Of a stretch of DNA of 64,000 nt, positions 1-10,382 are shown piece after piece. The stretch is from Bactericera cockerelli. Lineage: Eukaryota; Arthropoda; Insecta; Hemiptera; Triozidae. Both the position numbers and the translations under genes were made by a program. Positions within the stretch are counted from its first letter, which is position 1, and each line of letters starts with the position of its first letter. Under the pieces are notes generated by a model that was given only the letters and a program-made list of their open reading frames with translations, made no database searches and was not told the origin of the DNA. The stretch lies in the NCBI GenBank assembly GCA_024516035.1, contig CM044959.1, forward strand, positions 8,995,665 through 9,059,664, written 5' to 3'.

Positions 1-389
1 TACTAGTTTGTACAAAAAGTAAAAATGTCAAAGGAGATAAGGGGAAGAGACACGCGCTTCAACTGTCTAGGGGACGCTGGGCAGAAGAGGATGTCCTGAG
101 CACAAAATCTTCGCTATAGAATATAGATAAATTAACACCAGCCTATATGCTACTAGTACAGTAAACGAATAAGAAAAAGGCCAGTACCTACTAGTTACAT
201 TAACTCGCTATTCAATTACCGCTACAATCATTGCTTACTCGTACTTAACTAGAAATAATAAATTATTATGTAAACCGTGTCTGTCTCCATGTGTTGAAAC
301 TATCACATTCACCTGCTTGAAAAAAAGATTTCCTCAGTCCTAACAAAGATCAAGCCCGATTCAGGCTGGGTGAGGCTAAATTTTCTCCC
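1..389. other. No feature recognised
   Basis: AT-rich sequence with no convincing exon. Around 355-380 a short stretch resembles the central core shared by SINE families E and F (CAGGCTGGGTGAGG), probably a fragment. Confidence 0.4.
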
Positions 390-550
390 TACTTGCTTGG
401 GTTCGAATACCAGCGGAGTCGGAATTTTTCTACTCAACTCTGTACATGGATGTTCACTATTGTTCAGGGTTTACTCGGTCCTCGTGAGGAAATATGAGTA
501 GCTGCTTTGATGTAAGTAGTGCCCAGTAGCGAAATTATGAGGCAAATGAT
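390..550 (+). mobile_element. SINE family A fragment
   Basis: It carries a pol III B-box-like GGGTTCGAATACC near 400, then the family body: a CTCTGTACATGGATG-like stretch and the CTCGTGAGGAAA...GAGTAGCTGCTTTGATG stretch. The tRNA-like 5' head is missing. Compare the fuller copies at 57474-57760 and 60855-61125. Confidence 0.65.
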
Positions 551-798
551 ATACAATTATTATTATATAATATATCATTTTTATTTATTTATACATCAAA
601 GCAAAAAGTCCTATTTCTACCCGCTAAAAATTGTATTATACATACATAATAACATAAAAATTAACATTTTTCTTATTTATCATTATTATTTTTGTCATTA
701 TTATAATTATATTTCTACATGGTAAGCGGAGATAGCACTGTTAATTAATCATGCGCTCAAATTATAATCTAAATAATACATATTAAATTGTGTGTGTA

Positions 799-1094
799 CG
801 AATTTCTTTGTGGTGAAGCACAAGGCCTCTTCACAATTTTTGTGGGTAGCGCAGCATTACTAAGAGCCTCCTTTACATTTCGAATTATTCTATTACATTA
901 ATTTCTTTTTACTCTGGTAATGCCGCCACAGGTCGTTACTCATACAAGTAACTACTCATTTTTCCTCACGAGGTATGAGAGGACCCCGAACATCCAAGTA
1001 CAGAGCAGAAAAAATCCTCCCCCGCTGGGAATCGAACCCAGGTCACCATGTGTGCAATGCCTAGCGCGCTAACTCGCTCTGCCACAGTGACTAC
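799..1094 (-). mobile_element. tRNA-derived SINE, family A, full-length
   Basis: Read on the minus strand it starts GTAGTCACTGTGGCAGAG with an A-box-like TGGCAGAGCGAG and a B-box GGGTTCGATTCCC. The family body with CTCGTGAGGAAAAATGAG follows, ending near a GCGCTACCCAC motif. The head resembles a class II (Leu-like) tRNA. Its head is almost identical to the copy at 42130-42297, suggesting a young subfamily. Confidence 0.8.
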
Positions 1095-1770
1095 TATACA
1101 TATTAAATTTATCCACGGATATTGTTTTGAGCACTCATTAACTAGTCTACTATTCATCTGACAAGGAAAAGATTGAAGAAGAAGGAGATAGAGAGAGATA
1201 GAGTGAGGAAATATTTAGCTTCAACTTGCTTTAATGATGAAGAGGGACGGAAGGGAGGGTGCAGACTCACCTGCAGTGAATAGTGATGGACTGAAGGGGT
1301 TCAGAGAAAGAGAGAGAGAGAGAGAGAGCGGAGGAGAGGGGAAATTTTTCGGTTAAACTCTGATTTCGTACTTTCACAATAATATGGTACCTACCAATTT
1401 CCGAATTTTCACTTTCTTATTGCTGTTCACTCGATGTAGACATTCCTTGTGACTGTGAATAACGAAAATTTCGAATTCTCTTTAATTGAGCGCTTCACCC
1501 TACCTGTACTTGTCTTTTAACTTATTATTTTATAATACTTTTTGCTTGTGTTTGTATAAATGAATAATAATTTGTGAATATTATTAAAAAAAATAGTTAA
1601 TAAAATTTCATTAGATACTACATATCACTTTGCTTTTCCTTTTCTCTCTGTCCTTGTGTTTTGTTTACTTGTGTTTAAATTTGAATCAGTGTAGTTAATT
1701 TTTGGTGATTAAATTATTCAAGAAAGGAAAGTTAAGAAGAAACTAGATCAAGAAAGAAAGGGTGGAAGAC
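1095..1770. other. Upstream region of the Helitron ORF
   Basis: It holds a GA tract (about 1307-1328) and an AT-rich stretch just before the ORF. No promoter or transposon 5' end could be fixed by eye. A Helitron 5' end should lie here or further upstream. Confidence 0.4.
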
Positions 1771-4700
1771 ATGGCTGTGGTTTCATTCGTGGTTCCCGGA
1801 GGGCGCAGCCAAGCTGATGCAGTGTTTGGTAAATATAGGAACTCTCAGTGTACCAGTAACTCATTTACTGCACTTTGTTTTGCTAATAGCTTTAATGTAG
1901 GTTTGTGGTCAGAAACCACAATGGATGAAATTTTAAGAGAGGGCCACAATCTTCATGTTAGGTGTTTTCCCGATAGAAAGTACAAAGAATTCAATTACTT
2001 AGCTTTTGAGGATATTGAGAAAGACTTGAATAGTGTGTCAGTGTTTGGTGAAAAGTTTACTTGTGTATCTGTACTGGACGAATGTTGTATTTCTATGCTC
2101 CAGGGTCAGATGCCTTACGCTCTCGATTCTGCAGTAGAGATGTTTTTCTCCACCTACAGTCATGGTATTTTTACAATAGGGGATATTTCATTAGCGCTGT
2201 TCAGGGATGAGACAGGATACTGTATATATGATCCTCACTCGTGTAATCCTCGCACAGGTCTGAGTGCTCACAAAGGTGTATCTGTGGTTATCGTTTGTCC
2301 GGACATCAGAAGTGTGAAATGTATGCTAAAAAAGAAGTTTGAAAAGAATAGGTCGCGTTTCTTGATTTCAGCTGTTTTGTTTGAGAGAGATCTACATGAG
2401 GGTCCAAATCATACAGATGTTCAGTGTTATGATGTGCCCATGGTATTGAGTGAAGCAGTGCTTGATACAACTAGTCCGTCGAGTACAGAAACAGTGATAG
2501 TTCCTATGGTGTCATGTGATGTTTTGATTAATGAAGGTTATAATACTATAGGGATCGAATTAGCAAAGAGTAACATTGAGGAAAATATAGAGTTGCATGA
2601 GAGTTATATTGAAGGAGTAGGGAGTTGTGAGACATATGTACCTGTATCATTTGAGATGTTAATTCATGAAGGAACTGGAAGTATTCGATGTACTGGAGCC
2701 ATGGAGGAACCATTAATGTCCACTGATAGTGATGTCACCATGCTATCGTGTGAGAAAATTATTGATGTTCAAAGGGAATTCAATGTAGAGATGGAAAAGG
2801 ATTATGAAATGAGTATATTGAATAATGAACATTTGGAATCAAGTGGGGACATTGTGGGAGACATGGGTATTATACTTATGAATAATGAACATTGTGAGAG
2901 TTATGAGCATGTCATGATGGAAGAAGATACAAATGAATATTTTAAGACTAGTTTAAATGGTTCAGTTGAAATAGAGAAGGAATCCGTTGCATTTATAAAG
3001 GTCAAAAAGAAGAAAGCAAGACGAGTGAAAATGTCCGAAAAAAAAAGAAGACAAATGATAAAAGAATCCATGAAAAAGAAACGTGAAGATGAAGAATATT
3101 CTAAGAGAGAAAATTCTAGGAATATAGAAAATATGAAGAAGAAACGCGAAGATGAAGAATATTCTAAGAGAGAAAATTTTAGAAATATAGAAAATATGAA
3201 GAAGAAACGCGAAGATGAAGAATATTCTAAGAGAGAAAATTCTAGGAATAGAGAAGACAAGAAAAAGAAACGTGAAGATGAAGAATATTCTAAGAGAGAA
3301 AATTCTAGAAATATAGAAAATATGAAGAAGAAACGCGAAGATGAAGAATATTCTAAGAGAGAAAATTCTAGGAATAGAGAAGACAAGAAAAAGAAACGTG
3401 AAGATGAAGAATATTCTAAGAGAGAAAATTCTAGAAATATAGAAAATATGAAGAAGAAACGCGAAGATGAAGAATATTGTAGAAAAGAAAAGTCTAGGAA
3501 TAGAGAAGACAAGAAAAAGAAACGTGAAGATGAAGAATATTCTAAGAGAGAAAATTCTAGAAATATAGAAAATATGAAGAAGAAACGCGAAGATGAAGAA
3601 TATTGTAGAAAAGAAAAGTCTAGGAATAGAGAAGACAAGAAAAAGAAACGTGAAGATGAGGATTACCGTGAGAAAGAAAAGTCCAAGGATACAGAAAGCA
3701 AGAAAAAGAAACGAGAAGATCCGGAGTACCTTGAAGAAGAAAGAAAAAGGCATGCTGAAAAAATGCAGGAAAAACGAAATAATTTTGAATACCGGGAGCA
3801 GGAAAATACCAGGAGAAGGTCAAACATATGTTCAGAGAGAGGAAATGATATTTTAAAATTTAGGCATAATTTTTATAATCAACTAAATAACAGGAAAAAT
3901 ACAGATGACTCACAAATTTCAAAAAATAAATTAAAATTAATTGCAGCCAGAAATGAAAACGCTGAGTTTGTTTGTTGTTGTTGTGAGGGTTTATTTTTTA
4001 AACATTCAGTTAGTTCCTTAAACTTAGAAGCTATAAGAGAAAAATTGAGTTATTGTGAAGAGGAGTTTTTAGAATTTAAGTTTAAAATTTGTAACGTGCA
4101 ATCTGGATATATGTGTAGTACATGTAAAAGTAATATAATAAAGGGTAGGGTACCAAAATTGGCAACAAGTAATGGGTTAAAGTTTGTTGAAATTCCTGAA
4201 TGTCTTAAAGACATCTCACCTTTAGAGTCAAGGCTATGTTCTCCGTATCTTCCTTTTATGTGCATAAAACCAATGAAATCATTTTCATTGAATGGTCAGT
4301 TAGGTTTGCGAGGATCCGTTGTGAATATCCCTATTGATGTAAATGAGTGTTTGACTGTGTTACCCAGAATGTTTGATGAAATGTCTACTATTCAAGTTCA
4401 GCTAAAAAGATATTTTCAGCACAAGTCGTATTATATGTTTGAGACTATTAGGCCTGCAGCTGTGTGTGATGCATTACGTTATTTAAAAGATACGCCTTTA
4501 TACTTAAAACATGGAATTAGTATTGATGAAAATTATTTAGAAAGTTATTCAGGGACGCAGGCAGTCATTGACTTTGTACTTCAGGATAGTGATTTAGAAG
4601 CAGGAGAGCCTAGGAACAATACTGTTGAACCAACTGAGGAAGAAATAGAGTCAGATGAGGATACAGGTGAGCAAGTAATGCTCTTAGATAGGAATACAGT

Positions 4701-7700
4701 AGCTCAAGATCAAGAAAATATTCACATAATAGCACCTGGACAAGATAAAAATCCTGTAGCACCTCAATTTATAGAAAATTATGACGAGTTATGCTTTCCA
4801 AAAATATTCTGCGGTTATGGTTTCAATTTATCTAAAAATATTACTTATAATGATAGGGCTAAGTCCGAGTGCAGGCGCGTGGATCGTAGGTCTTGTAATC
4901 CAGAAAGACTTTTATTTATGGCAAAACAAAAAATTGAGCGGCAAATAACGTCTAGCATTAATGTATGTTTAAGAAAAACAAAAAAGGGTTCATGCAGTAT
5001 GAAGGCATCTGATTTAGTAAATCAGGACTTTGTTACAGGTTTGATAACATATGATTCAGGGTACTCTTTTACTAAGCAAATAAGAAATTCACCTGCGTTT
5101 TTAGAAATAAAAAAGAAAGAACTATTAGCAACCATTCGAACATTAGGGAAACCGACATTTTTTTTGACATTATCTGCTGCAGAAACTAGGTGGCCAGAAC
5201 TATTAGCTTGTTTAGCGCACATGGATTCGGGTGAAAAAATTAGTTTAAAAGATGCATTGGAAATGAGCAATTTTGATAGGACAACTTTGATTAGAAATGA
5301 CCCTGTCACTTGTGCGAGGTACTTTGATCATAAAATTGGAAACTTCATGAAACTTATTAGATCACCTAATTCCATTTTTAAACATTATCATGTAGAAGAT
5401 AGCTATCAACGCGTAGAATTTCAGTTGCGAGGATCTCCACATGAACATATGTTTTTATGGCTTAAGGACGCCCCAAAGTTCGATGTAGATGAGCCGGATT
5501 CTTTAGGAAAAGTCGTAGAGTTTATAGATGAATTTATTACTTGCAAGTTTGATGATAATAACCCTTACATAGATCTTCAAAAACACAAACACACTCACAC
5601 TTGCTATAAGTCAGATGCACAGAAAAGACAACACAAGTGTAGGTTCAACATTCCGATAGCATGCATGCCAGACACTAGAATATTGCTTCCATTACCTGAA
5701 GAAGACAAAACAGAAAAAATGAAGGAAGATTTCAAAAAAATAGAAGGATTAATGAAACATTATTATATTAAGTTAGAGGATAGGTCATTTGAGTATGTAT
5801 TAGGAAAGCTAGAAATGAATGAGGATGATTATATTTTAGCGATTCGCAGCTCTCTAAAACAAGTCAGGGTATTCTTAAGAAGAGGCACGCAAGAAGTAGG
5901 TATTAACGCGTACAATAAGGATATTTTATGTTTATTCGAGGCAAATATGGATATTCAGTTTGTTTTGGAGGAATATGGATTAGCATCCTATATTGTAAAT
6001 TATATTAGTAAATGTGAAGCTGGGTTGTCAAAATTACTTAGGAATGTTTCGAAAGACATAGAGTCTGGAAATGTTAGTTTAAAGGAGAAATTTAGAAAAA
6101 TTGGTAACGTGTTTTTGAATGGATCATTGATGTCTGCGCAGGAAGCCGTGTATTATTTGTTGTGTATGCCTGTATCAAAAAATAGTAGGCGGGTAATATT
6201 TATAAATACTGGTCCGCAAGCAGAAAGAGTTAGGATGTTAAAAAGTAAGACAAAATTGAGTGCTTTGCCAGGTGATTCCAACGATGTGTTTGAGAATAAT
6301 ATTATTGAGAAATATTGTAAAAGAAAAAAATCGCTAGAGAATATTTGCCTAGCAGAATATGCAGCTTGCTATCATAGGGTTTATAAGGATATCGATGATA
6401 GGAATGATGATGAGGAAACGGATGTGGAAGAATTAAAACTTAGGAAGAAACATGCAATTCTTAGGTTTATTAGGTACAAGTTAGCAAAGGATTCCGAAAA
6501 TTATTACCGCGAAAGACTTCTTCTTTGCTTACCGTTTAGAAATGAATTAACAGAAATTGAAGGTCTTGAAAACTATGAAGAGGTATACCAAGCAAAATTC
6601 GATATTGTGAGTAGAAATGAGGATCAATTCGGTTTGAAATCAGTAGTGGACGAAAGGTTAGAAAATGCTATTGTAGAGGTTGTGAATGAGGAACAAGAAT
6701 CACAGGATGATGCGAGGGAATATGAGGTAGATCCTATGTATCAGGTGGATGTTTTTGATCAGGGAGGAATAGGACGGGGGAGCAAAGAAAATACAAAAAC
6801 TCGGTATACTATACCTAAAAGGGTTTCACCTCAGGCGCTACAAGAAATGCTCAGTAAATTAAATTTAAAGCAGGGGAAATTCGTGAATTATATATTAGAT
6901 AGATTTCAGACAGATGAACTTCCTGTTAGAATTTTTTTAAGTGGATCAGCAGGAGTAGGCAAAAGTACTGTTATTAATGCTATCTATCAAGCTGTCACAA
7001 ATTATTTCGATGAGCTACCGGGTGGGAATAATGATAAAATTGTTGTGTTATTAACAGCTTATTCAGGTAAGGCAAGTTACCTTATAGGGGGGGTTACTTT
7101 ACATACAGCATTAGCTTTACCTGTTAGTCAGTTTGGTGGGAGGATGCCTGAGTTAAGTGCGGATATTGCAAACACAATTAGGGAAAATTTGAGTCATACA
7201 AAACTGTTGATAATAGATGAAATTTCATTCATAGGAAGTACATTTTTCAGTAGAATTGATTGTAGGTTAAGGCAAATATTCGGGAAAAATGAAACTTTTG
7301 GGGGACTAAGTGTACTTGTGGTAGGGGATCTATTTCAATTGCCTCCTTTATTCGATAGGCCAATATTTCAATTTAGTATGAATGAATTTGGTAACTTGGT
7401 AGATAGAAATCCTCTTTGGAATGAGTTTTCTTTTTACGAATTAACAGAGGTAATGAGGCAAAGAGAAGATTTAGAATTTGTAGGAATTCTAAATAATATT
7501 GCGATAGGACAAGTAAATGAGAACGATGTTAGGATTATTAATACTAGGTCTGTTAGTGCAAACAATGTACCGCGCGAAGCTATTAGATTATTCAATACGA
7601 ATGCTGCTGTAGATAAATATAATAAAGAAACACTAGATGGACATGTTGGATTAGAATATAGGTACACCGCGAAAGACTTTGTTGTAGGTAATGCAACTGA

Positions 7701-8358
7701 TATTCAGAAGAGAAGGGTTTTAAATTGTGTTAAATCGATGCCACATAGGGATACGAATGGACTCTGGAATGAAATAAGATTAAAAATAGGAATCAAATAC
7801 ATGCTTACATCAAATGTTGACGTAAGTGATGGTTTGTGTAATGGAGGGACTGGGATTCTTGAAAATATTGTATTTAAACCGGGTACCACTGAGCCACTGA
7901 GGTTGTTTTTAAAATTCGATAAACTAGAAGTAGGCAAGAAGAAAAGGCAAGAACAGGAAAATTACATGTTTAGAGAAAATATCAACAAGGAATTAACACC
8001 GATAGATAGGATTAGTTGCGTTCTAAATTATTCAAATAAGTTAGAGTTTCAAGTAGTGCGGGAACAGTTTCCAGTAACATGTGCAGAAGCTATTACAATA
8101 CATAAGAGTCAGGGACAAACGTATGATCAGGTTGTAATAGATTTCAATAATTGTCCAGGACTTACGAAACAGATGTTGTATGTAGCATTAAGTAGAGTGA
8201 CTAGGTTATCAGGTTTATTTTTAATAGGAAAGTTCCCAGATAAGAAAGAGAAAAGAAAAGGAGGAAGAGCAAGAAGTAAAAACGCTGATACAGAAGTAGT
8301 TGATCCTGTAATGATGGAAATGGAAAGGTTACGCCAAGAAAAACAATTAGATTTATAA
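1771..8358 (+). CDS. Helitron transposase (Rep/helicase) with N-terminal cysteine-protease-like domain
   Basis: An intact 2,195-codon ORF encodes the rolling-circle transposase of an autonomous Helitron-class DNA transposon. The ATG at 1771 is preferred over an in-frame GTG nine bases upstream because it has G at -3 and +4. Residues 1-180 resemble a papain-fold deubiquitinase of the peptidase C76 type: QCTSNSF with putative nucleophile Cys27, and YDPHS with Asp154 and His156. Residues about 434-690 are a charged repeat. Residues about 730-900 carry CxxC pairs (CCCC, CSTC) and a GNVVNIP-like stretch typical of DUF6570. The HUH nuclease follows, with FFLTLS and GSPHEHMFLW (His1224, His1226) and the paired tyrosines YIVNYISK (Tyr1407, Tyr1411). 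The C-terminal Pif1-like helicase has Walker A GSAGVGKST (Lys1731), Walker B LLIIDEIS (Asp1816, Glu1817), GDLFQLPPL, and HKSQGQT near the end. All catalytic residues looked for are present, so the element could be active. The Helitron class is secure; the protease assignment is by-eye similarity. Confidence 0.93.
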   Translation: MAVVSFVVPGGRSQADAVFGKYRNSQCTSNSFTALCFANSFNVGLWSETTMDEILREGHNLHVRCFPDRKYKEFNYLAFEDIEKDLNSVSVFGEKFTCVSVLDECCISMLQGQMPYALDSAVEMFFSTYSHGIFTIGDISLALFRDETGYCIYDPHSCNPRTGLSAHKGVSVVIVCPDIRSVKCMLKKKFEKNRSRFLISAVLFERDLHEGPNHTDVQCYDVPMVLSEAVLDTTSPSSTETVIVPMVSCDVLINEGYNTIGIELAKSNIEENIELHESYIEGVGSCETYVPVSFEMLIHEGTGSIRCTGAMEEPLMSTDSDVTMLSCEKIIDVQREFNVEMEKDYEMSILNNEHLESSGDIVGDMGIILMNNEHCESYEHVMMEEDTNEYFKTSLNGSVEIEKESVAFIKVKKKKARRVKMSEKKRRQMIKESMKKKREDEEYSKRENSRNIENMKKKREDEEYSKRENFRNIENMKKKREDEEYSKRENSRNREDKKKKREDEEYSKRENSRNIENMKKKREDEEYSKRENSRNREDKKKKREDEEYSKRENSRNIENMKKKREDEEYCRKEKSRNREDKKKKREDEEYSKRENSRNIENMKKKREDEEYCRKEKSRNREDKKKKREDEDYREKEKSKDTESKKKKREDPEYLEEERKRHAEKMQEKRNNFEYREQENTRRRSNICSERGNDILKFRHNFYNQLNNRKNTDDSQISKNKLKLIAARNENAEFVCCCCEGLFFKHSVSSLNLEAIREKLSYCEEEFLEFKFKICNVQSGYMCSTCKSNIIKGRVPKLATSNGLKFVEIPECLKDISPLESRLCSPYLPFMCIKPMKSFSLNGQLGLRGSVVNIPIDVNECLTVLPRMFDEMSTIQVQLKRYFQHKSYYMFETIRPAAVCDALRYLKDTPLYLKHGISIDENYLESYSGTQAVIDFVLQDSDLEAGEPRNNTVEPTEEEIESDEDTGEQVMLLDRNTVAQDQENIHIIAPGQDKNPVAPQFIENYDELCFPKIFCGYGFNLSKNITYNDRAKSECRRVDRRSCNPERLLFMAKQKIERQITSSINVCLRKTKKGSCSMKASDLVNQDFVTGLITYDSGYSFTKQIRNSPAFLEIKKKELLATIRTLGKPTFFLTLSAAETRWPELLACLAHMDSGEKISLKDALEMSNFDRTTLIRNDPVTCARYFDHKIGNFMKLIRSPNSIFKHYHVEDSYQRVEFQLRGSPHEHMFLWLKDAPKFDVDEPDSLGKVVEFIDEFITCKFDDNNPYIDLQKHKHTHTCYKSDAQKRQHKCRFNIPIACMPDTRILLPLPEEDKTEKMKEDFKKIEGLMKHYYIKLEDRSFEYVLGKLEMNEDDYILAIRSSLKQVRVFLRRGTQEVGINAYNKDILCLFEANMDIQFVLEEYGLASYIVNYISKCEAGLSKLLRNVSKDIESGNVSLKEKFRKIGNVFLNGSLMSAQEAVYYLLCMPVSKNSRRVIFINTGPQAERVRMLKSKTKLSALPGDSNDVFENNIIEKYCKRKKSLENICLAEYAACYHRVYKDIDDRNDDEETDVEELKLRKKHAILRFIRYKLAKDSENYYRERLLLCLPFRNELTEIEGLENYEEVYQAKFDIVSRNEDQFGLKSVVDERLENAIVEVVNEEQESQDDAREYEVDPMYQVDVFDQGGIGRGSKENTKTRYTIPKRVSPQALQEMLSKLNLKQGKFVNYILDRFQTDELPVRIFLSGSAGVGKSTVINAIYQAVTNYFDELPGGNNDKIVVLLTAYSGKASYLIGGVTLHTALALPVSQFGGRMPELSADIANTIRENLSHTKLLIIDEISFIGSTFFSRIDCRLRQIFGKNETFGGLSVLVVGDLFQLPPLFDRPIFQFSMNEFGNLVDRNPLWNEFSFYELTEVMRQREDLEFVGILNNIAIGQVNENDVRIINTRSVSANNVPREAIRLFNTNAAVDKYNKETLDGHVGLEYRYTAKDFVVGNATDIQKRRVLNCVKSMPHRDTNGLWNEIRLKIGIKYMLTSNVDVSDGLCNGGTGILENIVFKPGTTEPLRLFLKFDKLEVGKKKRQEQENYMFRENINKELTPIDRISCVLNYSNKLEFQVVREQFPVTCAEAITIHKSQGQTYDQVVIDFNNCPGLTKQMLYVALSRVTRLSGLFLIGKFPDKKEKRKGGRARSKNADTEVVDPVMMEMERLRQEKQLDL
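3070..3825 (+). repeat. 63-bp in-frame tandem repeat inside the Helitron ORF
   Basis: Twelve 21-residue units of the form KKKREDEEYSKRENSRN plus IENM or REDK. Alternation of the two endings makes a 126-bp higher-order unit. The middle units are nearly identical at the DNA level; the last two or three diverge. Twenty-one residues equals three heptads, so a long charged helix or coiled coil is likely. Two long minus-strand open frames over this stretch are shadows of the repeat. Confidence 0.9.
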
Positions 8359-8379
8359 CAAGGTAGATGAGGAATTGTA

Positions 8380-8385
8380 AATAAA
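8380..8385 (+). promoter_or_regulatory. Polyadenylation signal AATAAA
   Basis: A canonical AATAAA lies 21 bases after the TAA stop of the Helitron ORF, followed by an (AAC)n run. It fits a pol II transcript ending just before the 110-bp satellite. Confidence 0.55.
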
Positions 8386-8416
8386 GTATTAAAAACAACA
8401 ACAACAAACAACTCAA

Positions 8417-9350
8417 CTCTTGCATGTCCTGTCTCTTTCTACTTATATCTCATAATTATTTCTTTGGTCCTGTCAGAGCGTCCAGTAGGAAATCGGAAGG
8501 TTACCCTACTACTTTGGCAGGGTCGACTCTTGCATGTCCTGTCTCTTTCTATTTATATCTCATAATTATTTCTTTGGTCCTGTCAGAGCGTCCAGTAGGA
8601 AATCGGAAGGTTACCCTACTACTTTGGCAGGGTCGACTCTTGCATGTCCTGTCTCTTTCTATTTATATCTCATAATTATTTCTTTGGTCCTGTCAGAGCG
8701 TCCAGTAGGAAATCGGAAGGTTACCCTACTACTTTGGCAGGGTCGACTCTTGCATGTCCTGTCTCTTTCTATTTATATCTCATAATTATTTCTTTGGTCC
8801 TGTCAGAGCGTCCAGTAGGAAATCGGAAGGTTACCCTACTACTTTGGCAGGGTCGACTCTTGCATGTCCTGTCTCTTTCTATTTATATCTCATAATTATT
8901 TCTTTGGTCCTGTCAGAGCGTCCAGTAGGAAATCGGAAGGTTACCCTACTACTTTGGCAGGGTCGACTCTTGCATGTCCTGTCTCTTTCTATTTATATCT
9001 CATAATTATTTCTTTGGTCCTGTCAGAGCGTCCAGTAGGAAATCGGAAGGTTACCCTACTACTTTGGCAGGGTCGACTCTTGCATGTCCTGTCTCTTTCT
9101 ATTTATATCTCATAATTATTTCTTTGGTCCTGTCAGAGCGTCCAGTAGGAAATCGGAAGGTTACCCTACTACTTTGGCAGGGTCGACTCTTGCATGTCCT
9201 GTCTCTTTCTATTTATATCTCATAATTATTTCTTTGGTCCTGTCAGAGCGTCCAGTAGGAAATCGGAAGGTTACCCTACTACTTTGGCAGGGTCGACTCT
9301 TGCATGTCCTGTCTCTTTCTACTTTTACCTCATAATTACTTCTTTTGTCC
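8417..9350 (+). repeat. 110-bp satellite, eight and a half copies
   Basis: Eight near-identical 110-bp units begin CTCTTGCATGTCCTGTCTC and end in TTTGGCAGGGTCGA. A ninth, truncated and diverged copy follows (9297-9350). Each unit carries the same 83-codon open frame by periodicity; these are not genes. The position directly after the transposase suggests that the array belongs to the Helitron 3' region, where tandem repeats are common. Confidence 0.92.
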
Positions 9351-10374
9351 TATCAGTGCGTTGATCTTTTTTAGAGTTAATTTTTTTTTATATCAATAAT
9401 TTCAAAACTTTAATAGTTAAATTGAAACTTTAAAGTTTTGACTTTATTGAGCAATCATTATCGTGTTGTGATCAGTGATTGTCTTAGACTGTATCGAATA
9501 AAATTTTCTTATTCAATGCTATGTCTAACTGATGATTACTAGCAAGTATGAAACAATCACCGATCATTCATATTTACAACGACAACATTTTCATCATAAC
9601 TACCATCTAGTAACTAGTCCACACTTAAGATGAGTGTAATTGTCATGACTAAAGAGGAAGTTATTAATGATTTTTGTTATACGAGACATCAAGTAACTGA
9701 ATAAACAATTTCATACCTGCAAAAGGTATAACAGAAAAGTGAGATAAGACAGTATCATATTTTTTGTGTCTATTTTTAAACTTAGTGTGATTCAAAGATA
9801 TATTCCATGGATAGCACACATATTTTTACTACTATACAAAAACCTAATAATTTTGAGGTTTGAGGTGCTAATCAAGAAATTGTCATTAATTTGTCCCATT
9901 GCTTGGTCTGATTCCCATTCCTTATTGGATAAGGAAAGTCGTGTGATGTTTACACCAGATTTTTTTTTATTTGTGTTTTATAACTGCTAATCTCATAGAC
10001 AAAATTTATTATTCTAGTTAATAATGTTCTTGAGATATTGAGCAAAACGTTCATCAAAAGTGTTTTTGTCAAAAAAGTGACACTTGGGTTAATGTGGCAG
10101 AAAATACGCGATATTATAAATTCATGTATTTGCCAAGACACTTCTAAAACAGTTTAGTTTGTTCAAATTGGACACACCGTTCAAGAGATAGGTTTGTGAA
10201 AATTTCGAAGATATTGAAAATATCAGGTCAAGTGTAAACTTACGAATAAATGTCGCCATTTTGTAACTCCTTAAGAGATTTTTTTAAATTTTGAAGTGAA
10301 GCTTGCTGGTGGCAATAAGAGCCTTCAAGAATGAATTGTAACAAAATTTTGCATACCTGGTCATACTTGAAGGG
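9351..10374. other. AT-rich region, possible Helitron 3' part
   Basis: No exon or recognised repeat was seen. The Helitron 3' terminus (a hairpin followed by CTRR in the classical type) was not located. Confidence 0.4.
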
Positions 10375-10382
10375 GCAATAAG

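Noticed and set aside
1762..1770. GTG start nine bases upstream of the Helitron ATG
   Set aside because: This is a eukaryotic gene; the in-frame ATG at 1771 has a good context and the GTG adds only three residues.
2901..3753. Two long minus-strand open frames over the transposase repeat
   Set aside because: They are Phe/Ser-rich shadows of the 63-bp coding repeat, with no independent support.
8424..9335. Seven overlapping 83-codon frames
   Set aside because: They recur every 110 bp because the satellite unit has few stops; each runs through unit boundaries and has no gene features.
8417..9350. CRISPR-like array
   Set aside because: Direct repeats are contiguous, with no unique spacers. The same holds for the 40-bp array at 34779-37178, and the DNA is eukaryotic.
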